Positions 7,855 to 15,978 of a DNA stretch of 34,755 bases are shown piece after piece. The stretch spans positions 1 through 34,755 of the forward strand of contig CAKSQS010000023.1 of the NCBI GenBank assembly GCA_934486705.1, read 5' to 3'. The first letter of the stretch is position 1. Each line of letters starts with the position of its first letter. Source of the stretch: an uncultured Eubacteriales bacterium (lineage in GTDB: Bacteria > Bacillota > Clostridia > Oscillospirales > Acutalibacteraceae). A program made the translations under genes and the position numbers. The notes beneath the pieces were generated by a model that did no database searches, had not been told where the DNA came from, and saw only the letters and a list, made by a program, of their open reading frames with translations.

Positions 7855-9653
7855 GATTGCAGCTTTTTGAGCTCGTAAAATCTGCCCTTTTTCGCCATAA
7901 GCTCCTCGTATGTACCGTATTCAACGCATCTTCCGCCGTCCATAACGGCGATTTTATCGGCATTTTTTATAGTGGATAGGCGGTGCGCCACAATAAAGGT
8001 GGTTCTGTCGGCGGTAAGGTTTTCTATAGCCGTTTGAATTTCCTTTTCGGTTACCGAATCAAGCGCACTTGTAGCCTCATCGAAAATTATAACGCGCGGG
8101 TTTCTTATTATTGCGCGGGCAATGGAAATTCGCTGCCGCTGACCGCCCGAAAGCTTAGCGCCGTGCTCGCCCACCATGGTGTTTATTCCGTCGGGCAGCT
8201 TTTCAATAACGCTTTCAAGCCTTGCCGCTTTTACGGCGTAATCAAGCATATCCTTTGTCACGTTTTTTCTGCCGTAGGTTATGTTTTCCTTTATTGTGCC
8301 CGAAAAAAGTATGGAGCTTTGCGGCACTACCGATATAAATTTTCTGTAAGAGCGCATATTTATTTTGTCTGCGTCAATTCCGTCTATTTTAAAGCTGCCG
8401 CTGTCTATTTGGTTAAAGCCTATAACAAGGTTCAGCACCGTGGATTTACCCGAGCCCGATTCGCCCACAAGCGCCACCGTCTCGCCGGGGCTCACCGTAA
8501 GCGAAAAGCCGTTCAGTACAGGCGTGCGGTCGTCGTATTTAAAGCAGACGTCCTTAAACTCATAGCCGCCCTCAAGGTTTTTCATCTTTATTTTTCGGTC
8601 GTTATTCTCAATATCGTGGGAATTGAGTATTTCGCCTATTGAGTTTATTGCCTCTGCGCCCTTTGAAATAATGGGCAGCAGCCCTATTATGCTTGAAACC
8701 TGACCGATAAGCGCGCCGAAATAGCTTTGATAAAGCGATACGTCGCCTATTGTTATTTGCCCCCTAAACGCCAAAAAGCCCGTAAAGAAAAGGCATATCA
8801 TTTGAAACAGCGAAAACATTACCCAGTTTACCGAGCCGAACACGGCGTATATCTTATCCATTTTATAGCCGCTCTCGGCAATTTCGGTAACGCTGGCGGT
8901 AAGCTTTTTTATCTCGTTTTTTTCAAGCGCGTGCGCCCGCGTTACGGGAATAAGCTCCTCCATATCAAGCACATCCGACGCGGTGCTCTCCATTTTCTTG
9001 CGGAAATCGTGGCTTTGCGCCCGCATTTTCTTTTTGAAAATATTGCTTAAAAACACCGCAAACGGAACGCAGACCAAAAACATAAGAAAAACATATATAT
9101 TCTTGGTTATTACTATTGCAAGCGATATTGCCATATTGGTAATAACGGTAAGCGTGGTGGTAAAAATCTGCCCCGTAAAGTTTTCAATCGCCTCAACATC
9201 CCGCATTACCTTTGACTGTATCTTGCCCGATTCGGTCTCCTTATGAAATGTGACGGAAAGCTGCTGCAGCTTTCTTATCATAGCGCCGCGAAGCCCCGCC
9301 TCAACGCTGCGCTGCGCGCGGCTTAAATATTTCATATGCAGCGTGTGGGTGGGAATATTCTGCAAAAGAATCACAATCGTCACCGCGCCGTAAATTATAA
9401 ACCTTTTCACGGCGTCCTCGGGCTTTTCGGTAGCTATGTTTATAACCCCCGCAGTTATAAGCGGTAAAATCCAACTTGGCGAGGATTTTATAAAAAACAT
9501 TATCGCCGACATTAAAAGATTGCCGTAATTCCCCTTGTAAAAACGAAAAAGCGTTGCTAAAAATCCCCGATTTTCACCGGAATAACAATCAAGCAACGTT
9601 TTTTCTTCTTTTAATATTTTGTCTCTGTCGAACTGTGGCTTTGCCGTTGTCAT
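7851..9653 (-). CDS. ABC exporter half-transporter (MsbA/LmrA type)
   Basis: A 600-residue half-transporter. The N-terminal six-TM exporter domain (about residues 25-310) precedes an ATPase domain with Walker A GESGSGKST, signature LSGGQRQRISIARAI, Walker B VIIFDEATSALD and H-loop IVAHRLST. Length and order fit homodimeric lipid/multidrug/peptide exporters. I start it at ATG 9653, which has a GGGGTG site. An in-frame codon at 9722 would put the -10 box inside the coding region. The promoter TTGACT-16-TAATAT lies just upstream. It stands alone, without a partner half or a biosynthetic cluster, so the substrate is open. The two ABC systems in this stretch are unrelated in type. Confidence 0.9.
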   Translation of the reverse strand: MTTAKPQFDRDKILKEEKTLLDCYSGENRGFLATLFRFYKGNYGNLLMSAIMFFIKSSPSWILPLITAGVINIATEKPEDAVKRFIIYGAVTIVILLQNIPTHTLHMKYLSRAQRSVEAGLRGAMIRKLQQLSVTFHKETESGKIQSKVMRDVEAIENFTGQIFTTTLTVITNMAISLAIVITKNIYVFLMFLVCVPFAVFLSNIFKKKMRAQSHDFRKKMESTASDVLDMEELIPVTRAHALEKNEIKKLTASVTEIAESGYKMDKIYAVFGSVNWVMFSLFQMICLFFTGFLAFRGQITIGDVSLYQSYFGALIGQVSSIIGLLPIISKGAEAINSIGEILNSHDIENNDRKIKMKNLEGGYEFKDVCFKYDDRTPVLNGFSLTVSPGETVALVGESGSGKSTVLNLVIGFNQIDSGSFKIDGIDADKINMRSYRKFISVVPQSSILFSGTIKENITYGRKNVTKDMLDYAVKAARLESVIEKLPDGINTMVGEHGAKLSGGQRQRISIARAIIRNPRVIIFDEATSALDSVTEKEIQTAIENLTADRTTFIVAHRLSTIKNADKIAVMDGGRCVEYGTYEELMAKKGRFYELKKLQS

Positions 9654-9694
9654 AGCAGACACCCCATTTATAATTTTTAATATTGGGTGTACAC

Positions 9695-9722
9695 ATATTA
9701 CCACAAATAAAAATGAAGTCAA
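9695..9722 (-). promoter_or_regulatory. Promoter of the ABC exporter gene
   Basis: On the minus strand TTGACT (9717-9722) and TAATAT (9695-9700) are 16 nt apart. A GTGTACAC dyad (9687-9694) lies directly after the -10 box, a position where a repressor would block transcription. Confidence 0.65.
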
Positions 9723-9768
9723 TACTTTTTTTAAAATGCTGTTAATTTTAAGTTATAGGAGAAAAAGG

Positions 9769-10716
9769 CTAATTTTGTAAGCCTTTTTTCAAAACGGCTT
9801 TTAAAAATTCCGAGACGGTGCTAAGGTATGCTTTTTTATCCGTCATATAGCTCATACCGTGCCCCGCAGCGGGCACGGTAAGTATTTTTTTATTTGCCGA
9901 GCGGCAGCGCTTATGGTTTTCCCTGCCCATATCGCAGGGTACAAAGCGGTCGTCCTCGCCGTGAATAAAAAGAACGGGAATATCGCACCCATCCATAGCC
10001 GCTGCGGCGGACGTTTCCTCAATATCAAAGCCGCCGAAAAGCACACCCCCGAGCCTTACCAAAAAGTACGTGGGAAAAACGGGATAGTGCATTTCGCGAA
10101 TTACCTTTTTAATTATTGCCTTTGGCGAGCTGTAGCCACAGTCCGCCACTATGCCCGCAATGTTTCGCGGCAAATTAAGCCCCGCCGCCATAAGCACGGT
10201 AGCCGCGCCCATTGACATACCGTAAAGCACAATTTCGCAGTCCTTCCCCGCTTTTGACACAACGTAATTCACCCAAGAAAGACAATCGCGCCTTTCTTTT
10301 ATACCGAAGGTAAGGCATTTCCCCTCGCTTTTTCCGTGGGCGCGCTGGTCGACAAGCAGCACGTTGAACCCTGCTTCAATGCCGAATTTAAGCCCGCCGC
10401 AAAAATCTCTTTCAGCGCCGCTCCTGTACCCGTGCATCATAATAAGCCACGGCGCGCTTTTATTTGCAAAATAACATTTGCCGAAAAGGCGCAGACCGTC
10501 ATATGATGTAACGGTGACTTCCTTGTACGGAATTTCAAGCGCCTCGCTTATCATCTGTCTTGCGGCGTCCCTGTAGGGGGTATATTGCTCGGTATCGGGC
10601 ATTTCAAAAAGCGACTCCCTGCTCTGCTTAGGCACTGAAAACGCCAAACGGTAGCAAAAGTAAGCCGCCGCGATAATAAGCAAAATTAAAAATAAAATTA
10701 TAAAAACCGCAACCAT
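9769..10716 (-). CDS. Membrane-anchored alpha/beta hydrolase
   Basis: A 315-residue alpha/beta-hydrolase fold protein with one N-terminal hydrophobic segment (residues 3-25), which is probably a membrane anchor. The oxyanion-region phrase MHGYRSGAERD, the nucleophile elbow G-M-S-M-G (Ser as nucleophile), an acid in GEDDRFVP and a histidine in AAGHGMSY give a complete catalytic triad. Family members of this kind (BAAT/YqkD-like) are esterases or peptidases of unknown substrate. The start ATG 10716 has a GGGGGTG site at 9 nt. It follows the ABC exporter in position but is separated from it by 115 nt and is upstream in transcription direction, so the two may share regulation. Confidence 0.85.
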   Translation of the reverse strand: MVAVFIILFLILLIIAAAYFCYRLAFSVPKQSRESLFEMPDTEQYTPYRDAARQMISEALEIPYKEVTVTSYDGLRLFGKCYFANKSAPWLIMMHGYRSGAERDFCGGLKFGIEAGFNVLLVDQRAHGKSEGKCLTFGIKERRDCLSWVNYVVSKAGKDCEIVLYGMSMGAATVLMAAGLNLPRNIAGIVADCGYSSPKAIIKKVIREMHYPVFPTYFLVRLGGVLFGGFDIEETSAAAAMDGCDIPVLFIHGEDDRFVPCDMGRENHKRCRSANKKILTVPAAGHGMSYMTDKKAYLSTVSEFLKAVLKKGLQN

Positions 10717-10790
10717 TTAAGGCTGCACCCCCCGAAAATGAATATAAAGGAAAAATAAGGGCAAAATTTACATATAAAAGAAGGTGGATT

Positions 10791-11087
10791 ATGAAAATGA
10801 AAAAACGCCGTAATATTTTAATAACGGCAGCGGTGCTTACCGCCGCGGCGGTAATAATACTTATCGTAATAGGGCTGGCGGCGGAAAACAGGAATTACGA
10901 GCCTGCGGGCTGGGTGCTTAAAGCCTACGGAAATTCCGTGGCGCTTTATAACGACGGCAAGGTAAACGCCGTGTTCGGTGAAATAAGCCTTGAAGAATTA
11001 CCCGAAGAGGATGTGCGCATTTTGGAAAACGGCATTGCCTTTCCCACGCGTGAAGAAGCGATGCAGGCAATTGAGGATTACGAGTAG
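10791..11087 (+). CDS. Small single-pass membrane protein with BofC-C-like tail
   Basis: A 98-residue protein with a positively charged N-terminus, one TM segment (about 9-30), and an acidic outside domain. The tail has the pattern 'WVLKAYGNSVALYNDG... EISLEELPEEDVRILENGI... TREEAMQAIEDYE', which resembles a small domain seen in many clostridial proteins and in the C-terminal part of Bacillus BofC. That assignment is from memory of the pattern and needs a profile search. The start has an AAGGTGG site. It is a single gene, divergent from the hydrolase and followed by the promoter of the cobalamin operon. Its role is unknown. Confidence 0.7.
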   Translation: MKMKKRRNILITAAVLTAAAVIILIVIGLAAENRNYEPAGWVLKAYGNSVALYNDGKVNAVFGEISLEELPEEDVRILENGIAFPTREEAMQAIEDYE

Positions 11088-11174
11088 ACAATACTATAAT
11101 GCCCCCGCAGAGCCGATAATATTTAAAATTATACTGCCGCGGGGCGCTTAAATCAATACATTTGCAAAAAAATG

Positions 11175-11203
11175 TTTACAAACCCGCATTCGCCTGATAT
11201 AAT
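11175..11203 (+). promoter_or_regulatory. Promoter of the cobalamin-riboswitch operon
   Basis: TTTACA (11175-11180) and a perfect TATAAT (11198-11203) are 17 nt apart, giving a start near 11210, just before the riboswitch aptamer. Confidence 0.8.
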
Positions 11204-11224
11204 AAGACCGAACTTAATAATTAT

Positions 11225-11338
11225 GCTGTAAACAGGCTCGGCTTATGCCGATAAGAGGGAAACCCGGTGCGAATCCGGTGCAACCGCCATTACCGTATTT
11301 CGGGCAGCCGATAAGTCGGAATACTCGCCGTTTGCAGT
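11225..11338 (+). promoter_or_regulatory. Cobalamin (B12) riboswitch aptamer
   Basis: The leader contains the conserved core phrase ACCCGGTGCGAATCCGGTGC (about 11262-11281) preceded by AGAGGGAA, then the B12-box-like stretch AGTCGGAATACTCGCC (about 11314-11329). The closing P1 helix can be drawn between TGTAAAC (11227-11233) and GTTTGCA (11330-11336), extended by C226-G337. Arrangement and size fit the cobalamin riboswitch family, which senses adenosyl- or methyl/aquo-cobalamin and usually turns genes off when B12 is high. Which ligand subclass it is cannot be fixed by eye. Confidence 0.9.
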
Positions 11339-11435
11339 CGGTCTTAATTTTACTTTTGGGTAAGGAAAAGTATCGCCGTTATAAAAAAGCGTTTTTGCAA
11401 ACTTGCAAAAGGGCTGTTTTTGCGTTGCGTATAAG

Positions 11436-11470
11436 CCGTTCACCTTTATTTTAAGGGTGAGCGGTTTTTT
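11436..11470 (+). terminator. Riboswitch expression-platform terminator
   Basis: CCGTTCACCTTT and AAGGGTGAGCGG form a 12-bp stem (with G-U pairs) around an ATTTT loop, followed by TTTTTT. It lies between the aptamer and the first gene of the operon, about 25 nt before the ATG at 11495. The position is right for B12-dependent premature termination. Confidence 0.85.
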
Positions 11471-11494
11471 CGGTTTAATAAGGGGGAATTTTTT

Positions 11495-11773
11495 ATGGAC
11501 GGCCGTTCGCGCGATGCCTGCATTGCGCTTTTAAAGGAAAAATATTCGGTTCTCGGCAGGCTGCCGAAAAAAAGCGATTTTACCGAGGCGGAGGCCGCAA
11601 TGATAAAATCCCTCTTAGGCCCGTGGCCGCGCGCGCTTGAAAAAGCGGGAGTTAAAGAGGTAAGCGAAAAAAGGCGGGAGACCCTGCAAAAACGAACCGA
11701 AAAACGGATTCGCGCAAAAATTAAAAAGCGCGGGTTTAAAATAATGAAAAAGGAAGAAAAGAAAAATGTTTAA
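11495..11773 (+). CDS. Small basic protein with homing-endonuclease-associated-like repeat
   Basis: A 92-residue lysine/arginine-rich protein, first gene after the B12 riboswitch, with a GGGGG site. Residues 6-53 fit the pattern of the short repeat found beside HNH homing endonucleases ('L-G-R-x-P-x-x-x-D-F ... L-G-P-W-P-R-A-L-E-K-A-G-V'), a predicted helical DNA-binding unit. The tail (55-92) is a highly charged helix. There is no nuclease domain. Its stop overlaps the start of the next gene by 8 bp, so it is translationally coupled to the DUF4430-dockerin gene. I do not know a role for such a protein in B12 uptake; a regulatory or nucleic-acid-binding role is inference. Confidence 0.7.
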   Translation: MDGRSRDACIALLKEKYSVLGRLPKKSDFTEAEAAMIKSLLGPWPRALEKAGVKEVSEKRRETLQKRTEKRIRAKIKKRGFKIMKKEEKKNV

Positions 11774-12770
11774 AAAACTAAAGCGGAATTTAATACTCTT
11801 TTTAACCCTCACTCTGTTGACGGTAAGCGCCGCCCCGGCGCTCAGCGCTGCGGCGGAAGAAGATGAAATTACAGGTTATGCCACTTGGTCGATTGAGGCG
11901 CTGACCATAGGATACGGATACATATTAGAACCGGTTTTAGTACCGGTATATGAGGGAGAAAACGCTGCAAAGGTGCTTGACCGACTGTTGAGTGAGAACG
12001 GTTTTTCCTATGACCGCACAGGGGAAATAGACGGTGGATTTTATATGTCAAGATTAGGAGCGGGCGGGGCATTACCGTACGGAAGTAAAGAATGCTTCGG
12101 ATACGGTGCAAAGCTTGATATTCCCGAAGAGTTAGATACGGAGCGTATTCTGCCTATTCTTGCGGAAAAAGTTCCCGAACCCGATATAGGGTGGGCATAC
12201 GGCACAAAAGAAAATACACTCGGCGAATTTGATTATAATGGGATGGCGGGATGGATGGTAACGCTCAACAATGAATTTACGAATGTAGGGTTTTCGGATT
12301 TTTATGTTTCCGACGGTGATGTTGTAAGGATTCAATTCACACTGAACGGGTATGGGGCTGACCTCGGAGTTTCAATCAGTTGGGGCGATAACAAATATTA
12401 TGACGGTGCGGATAAGGCAGCTTTGTTAACATCTATAGCCGAAATAAACTCATCTCCAAAGAAAAACCTTTTACTTGATATAAAAACAATAAATGAGAAA
12501 TTTAACAGCGCAATTGCGTTAGGCAGTGATTTGATCGCCGCACAAGAGGATGTTGACGCTGCGGCGAACGCGCTTATGAAAGCCGTTTCCGATGCCGAAA
12601 AGCCGTACGACGTAAATGTAGACGGCGAAGTAAATATACTTGATATGATAGTGCTTAAAAAAATCACCGCAAATAATCATAAGATAACCCTTAATTCGGA
12701 TATAAACTCGGACGGCGCGCACAACTCGGCAGACCTTACGCTTTTGCGGCAAAGGCTTTTGGCGGCATAA
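11766..12770 (+). CDS. Secreted DUF4430 (transcobalamin beta-like) protein with dockerin
   Basis: A 334-residue exported protein. The signal peptide is residues 1-29. Residues about 40-205 form a DUF4430 / transcobalamin-C-terminal-like domain, with the diagnostic 'G-W-M-V-T-L-N-N-E-F-T-N-V-G ... V-S-D-G-D-V-V-R-I-Q-F' pattern. A helical FIVAR-like stretch (about 212-270) follows, then a dockerin (about 272-334) with two Ca loops (D-V-N-V-D-G-E-V-N and D-I-N-S-D-G). In animal intrinsic factor and transcobalamin this beta domain caps cobalamin held against an alpha/alpha barrel. The riboswitch and the barrel protein next door support corrinoid binding. The dockerin suggests attachment to a cohesin outside the cell. 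The start overlaps the previous gene. No TM anchor is present. Confidence 0.85.
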   Translation: MFKKLKRNLILFLTLTLLTVSAAPALSAAAEEDEITGYATWSIEALTIGYGYILEPVLVPVYEGENAAKVLDRLLSENGFSYDRTGEIDGGFYMSRLGAGGALPYGSKECFGYGAKLDIPEELDTERILPILAEKVPEPDIGWAYGTKENTLGEFDYNGMAGWMVTLNNEFTNVGFSDFYVSDGDVVRIQFTLNGYGADLGVSISWGDNKYYDGADKAALLTSIAEINSSPKKNLLLDIKTINEKFNSAIALGSDLIAAQEDVDAAANALMKAVSDAEKPYDVNVDGEVNILDMIVLKKITANNHKITLNSDINSDGAHNSADLTLLRQRLLAA

Positions 12771-12773
12771 AAA

Positions 12774-14549
12774 ATGAAACGCATTATTGCAATATGGGCG
12801 GCTGTTCTGTGCCTGCTCGTTTATATTCCCGCTTCCGCCGCCGAATATAAGGGCAGCGAGGAGCTTTTAAGCGTTGCAAACGGAATTATAAACCGGAAAA
12901 GGCTTGATAACGGCGCAGAGGACGGCGGCACGTTTTTTAATGATAAATTTTTAAGCCTTGCGGGCACTACGCCGGGCGACTGGTATCCCATAGGTATGAG
13001 CCGATTAGGGATTTTAGAGGATTACGACCGTTACCTTGCCGTATTAAAGGCTTATGTTGAAAAAAAATATGAAGAAAAAGGCAAGCTTTCCGCCGCAAAG
13101 GCTACCGAATGGCACAGAATAAGCCTTGCGGTGCTGGCGGCGGGCGGCGACCCTACGAGCTTCGGCACGGATAAGGACGGAAACCCGATAAACCTGATAG
13201 CCGACGGAACTTACAACAGGGAAAAGCTTGGCAGGCAGGGTATAAACGGCTGGATTTGGGGGCTTATAGCCCTTGATTCGCTGCGCTATGAAATACCCGA
13301 GGGCAGCATAAATACAAGAGACGGCATTATAACAGAAATTCTCTGTCAGCAGTTATCGGACGGCGGCTTTGCGCTTTACGGTAAGACTTCCGACCCCGAT
13401 ATTACGGCAATGGCGGTGCAGGCTTTAGCGCCCTATTATACCTCGCAAAAGGTATACAGATATACGCTTAAATCTTCAAAGCAAGAAATAAGCCGCACGG
13501 TAAAGCAGGTTATAGATGAATCGCTCTCCTGCCTTTCGCGCTTGCAAACGGAGGACGGCGATTACTTCAGCTGGGGCACGCAGAACGCCGAAAGCACCGC
13601 GCAGGTGGCGGTGGCGCTTTGCAGCCTTAATATTGACCCGCAAAAGGACGCGCGGTTTATAAAAAACGGCAAGACGCTGATAGACGGCATTTTAAAATAC
13701 CGTATGCCCGACGGCGGCTTTGCTCACTCATACACCTACGACCCCGATAACCCCGGCTCAAAGCCCGATAAATCAAACTCAATGGCGGGCGAACAGGTTT
13801 TATATGCCTTAGCGGCGGTAATACGGCAGCAAAAGGGGCAGGGCGCGCTTTACGATTTCCGAAAGCCCGAAGCACCCGAAGAGCCGAAAAATAACGACAA
13901 TACGCCCGAAAGCAAGCCGGGCGGCACGTCTTCGGGCAAACCGCAAGCGCCTACAGGCGCGCAAAGCCCCCAAAGCTCGGATGCCGCAGAGAATACAAAG
14001 CCCGAGAGCACGGAAGAAACACAAGAGGATACGCCTTTGCTTTATTTCGCCCCGAGCGACAGAAAGGCAGTGGACTCACTGCCCGCGCGCCTTACGACCG
14101 AGCAGTATTTTACCGTTACAGCCCTGCTTGAAAAGCTGAATCGGAGCGACGATTTTGAGGGCAAAGAAAATTACCTTAAAAAGCTTAACGCCGCAAAAGA
14201 GGAGATTGCGAAAATTCAAAAGGAAATCGATTCTCTTAACGCGGATATATTGAAAAAGCTTTATCCCTATGATAAAATATCCCTAAAGGACAAAAAAGCG
14301 GTAGACGATATAGTTAAGCGCTACAACGCCCTTTCGGACTACGATAAAACGAAGATTGAAAACCGCGAGGATATTATGAAAACCAAAACCAAGATATATA
14401 ACAGGCTGCGCGCCTATATTATAGCCGCAGCATCGGTTGCGGTAATACTCTCGCTCGGCACTCTCGTATTTGTAAGAATACGCCGCAGGAAAACCGGAAA
14501 GATACGTGAAATGGAAGAATTGGCGGCAATGTTCGAGGAAGACGAATGA
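12774..14549 (+). CDS. Membrane-anchored alpha/alpha-barrel protein, intrinsic-factor alpha-domain-like
   Basis: A 591-residue exported protein. The signal peptide is about 1-23. Residues about 25-350 hold prenyltransferase/squalene-cyclase-type repeats, seen in phrases such as QGINGWIWGLIALDS, QLSDGGFALYG, DITAMAVQAL, STAQVAVALCSLN and RMPDGGFAHSY. This is the fold of the cobalamin-binding alpha domain of intrinsic factor and transcobalamin. A Pro/Ser/Glu-rich linker (about 360-425), a charged helical region (about 440-540), one C-terminal TM segment (about 546-567) and a short cytoplasmic tail follow. No terpene-cyclase acidic motif was seen. It starts 3 nt after the previous stop and overlaps the next gene by ATGA. 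I infer an outer-face corrinoid receptor working with the DUF4430 proteins. Confidence 0.85.
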   Translation: MKRIIAIWAAVLCLLVYIPASAAEYKGSEELLSVANGIINRKRLDNGAEDGGTFFNDKFLSLAGTTPGDWYPIGMSRLGILEDYDRYLAVLKAYVEKKYEEKGKLSAAKATEWHRISLAVLAAGGDPTSFGTDKDGNPINLIADGTYNREKLGRQGINGWIWGLIALDSLRYEIPEGSINTRDGIITEILCQQLSDGGFALYGKTSDPDITAMAVQALAPYYTSQKVYRYTLKSSKQEISRTVKQVIDESLSCLSRLQTEDGDYFSWGTQNAESTAQVAVALCSLNIDPQKDARFIKNGKTLIDGILKYRMPDGGFAHSYTYDPDNPGSKPDKSNSMAGEQVLYALAAVIRQQKGQGALYDFRKPEAPEEPKNNDNTPESKPGGTSSGKPQAPTGAQSPQSSDAAENTKPESTEETQEDTPLLYFAPSDRKAVDSLPARLTTEQYFTVTALLEKLNRSDDFEGKENYLKKLNAAKEEIAKIQKEIDSLNADILKKLYPYDKISLKDKKAVDDIVKRYNALSDYDKTKIENREDIMKTKTKIYNRLRAYIIAAASVAVILSLGTLVFVRIRRRKTGKIREMEELAAMFEEDE

Positions 14550-15100
14550 AAAAGGATATACTTGCGATACTCTTTATAATTCTTGCCGCCGCGTTCGTTA
14601 TAAACGGCACGGAAATACAGTCGGTTGACGAATATTACCTGACCCATATAGACGATATAACCGAGGACAGCGAAACAGTTTTTATTTCGGTAAACTGCAA
14701 AACCGCCATAGATAATTCCGAAGACCTTGAAAATCCGCTGAAAGACGGCAATTATTTACCCGAGGACGGCGTAATACTGCCGCAAACCGAGTATGTTCTG
14801 CGCAGGGGCGATACGGTTTTTGATATTTTAAGCCGTGCCACGCGCTATAATAAGATACAAATGGAATACCAGGGAGCGGATAAAAACAGCTACGGCAGCG
14901 TTTACGTTCAGGGAATAAACTATCTTTACGAGTTTTCCTGCGGCCCGCTTTCGGGCTGGATGTACAAGGTAAACGGCGAGTACCCGAATTACGGCTGCTC
15001 AAAGTATAAGCTAAAAAACGGCGACGTTATAGAATGGGTCTACACCTGCGATTTGGGTAAGGACGTAGGCTGCGAATGGATGGGGGAGGAAACGCAATGA
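14546..15100 (+). CDS. Membrane-anchored DUF4430 (transcobalamin beta-like) protein
   Basis: A 184-residue protein with an N-terminal hydrophobic segment (about 5-21) that may be an uncleaved anchor. It ends in a compact DUF4430 domain (about 75-172) with 'L-R-R-G-D-T-V-F-D-I-L', 'L-S-G-W-M-Y-K-V-N-G-E-Y-P-N-Y-G' and 'L-K-N-G-D-V-I-E-W-V-Y-T-C-D'. It overlaps the barrel gene upstream (ATGA) and the EcfT gene downstream (ATGA), so all three are coupled. It is the natural beta-domain partner of the barrel protein, the two halves being on separate polypeptides that are both tethered to the membrane next to the importer. It has two or three cysteines (including Y-T-C-D) that could form disulfides. 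Confidence 0.85.
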   Translation: MKKDILAILFIILAAAFVINGTEIQSVDEYYLTHIDDITEDSETVFISVNCKTAIDNSEDLENPLKDGNYLPEDGVILPQTEYVLRRGDTVFDILSRATRYNKIQMEYQGADKNSYGSVYVQGINYLYEFSCGPLSGWMYKVNGEYPNYGCSKYKLKNGDVIEWVYTCDLGKDVGCEWMGEETQ

Positions 15101-15978
15101 GAGCCTTTGAAAAATATCACCCCGCAGTATCGGCTTTTTACTTTTTTGCGGTTATCATTATCGCCGTTTTTGTGTGGCATCCCGTAATTCAACTGTCGGC
15201 GCTTGCAGGCGCTGCAGCTTTTTGTTTCTCGCTTGAAAGCCCGCGCAAGGCGCTTAAAAATACGGGCTTTTATATTCCGCTTTTTCTTATGGTGGCGGTA
15301 ACAAACCCGCTTTTCTCTCACAACGGCGTAACGCCCCTTTTCTTTTTAAACGGCAACCCCGTAACCCTTGAGGCGTTCGCCTACGGCGCGGCTATTGCCG
15401 TGGCGGTAATCGGCGTAATGCTGTGGTGTAAGTGTATGGGAGAGATTATGTCGAGCGATAAATTCCTCTGGCTTTTTGCCCGCCCTTTCCCCAAAATTTC
15501 GCTTGTGCTTTCGGCGGCGCTCAGGTTCATTCCGCTGTTTGTAAGGCAATCGAAAGAGGTAAGCCGCGCGCAAAAGGCAATGGGGCTTTATTCTTCAAAA
15601 AGCTATGTTGATAAAATAAAAGCCGCGTTTTCGGTTATGTCGGTTATGATAACCCGCGCGCTTGAAAGCGCAATTGAAAGCTCAATGTCTATGAAAGCAC
15701 GCGGCTACGGCACAGGCAGGCGGACAAGCTTTTCTCTTTTTCGCTTTTCTCTGCGCGACCTTGTTTTTCTTATAACCGCGCTCGCCCTTTTTGCGGTAAC
15801 GCTTATCGGCATAGCGCTCGGTAAAACGGAATTTTACTACTACCCCGAAATTACGAAAATACAGGCGGATGTCGGATTTATTATTACCTGCTCGGCGTAT
15901 TTTGCGCTTGCAATTCTGCCCTTTATAACCGAAATTAAGGAGGAGCTAAAATGGAAATACTGCATATCGAAAATTTAA
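15097..15978 (+). CDS. ECF transporter T component
   Basis: A 293-residue EcfT/CbiQ-family protein, the energy-coupling transmembrane subunit that joins the ATPases to the substrate-binding S component. It has several TM segments in the N-terminal 120 residues and around 215-285. The coupling-helix signature S-S-M-S-M-K-A-R-G-Y-G carries the conserved Ala-Arg-Gly that docks into the ATPase. I chose ATG 15097, which has a GGGGGAGGA site at 6 nt and overlaps the previous stop as ATGA; an in-frame ATG at 15076 lies upstream of that site and is less likely. The next gene starts inside its 3' end. Confidence 0.92.
   Translation: MRAFEKYHPAVSAFYFFAVIIIAVFVWHPVIQLSALAGAAAFCFSLESPRKALKNTGFYIPLFLMVAVTNPLFSHNGVTPLFFLNGNPVTLEAFAYGAAIAVAVIGVMLWCKCMGEIMSSDKFLWLFARPFPKISLVLSAALRFIPLFVRQSKEVSRAQKAMGLYSSKSYVDKIKAAFSVMSVMITRALESAIESSMSMKARGYGTGRRTSFSLFRFSLRDLVFLITALALFAVTLIGIALGKTEFYYYPEITKIQADVGFIITCSAYFALAILPFITEIKEELKWKYCISKI

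Noticed and set aside
9654..9722. ABC exporter starting at 9722
   Set aside because: The -10 and +1 region of a good promoter would fall inside the coding region; ATG 9653 has a proper ribosome binding site.
12774..14549. Terpene cyclase or prenyltransferase activity for the barrel protein
   Set aside because: The protein is exported and membrane-anchored, no catalytic acidic motif was seen, and the riboswitch/ECF/DUF4430 context points to corrinoid binding.
15076..15096. EcfT starting at 15076
   Set aside because: The GGGGGAGGA site lies after this ATG and serves ATG 15097, which also forms an ATGA overlap.
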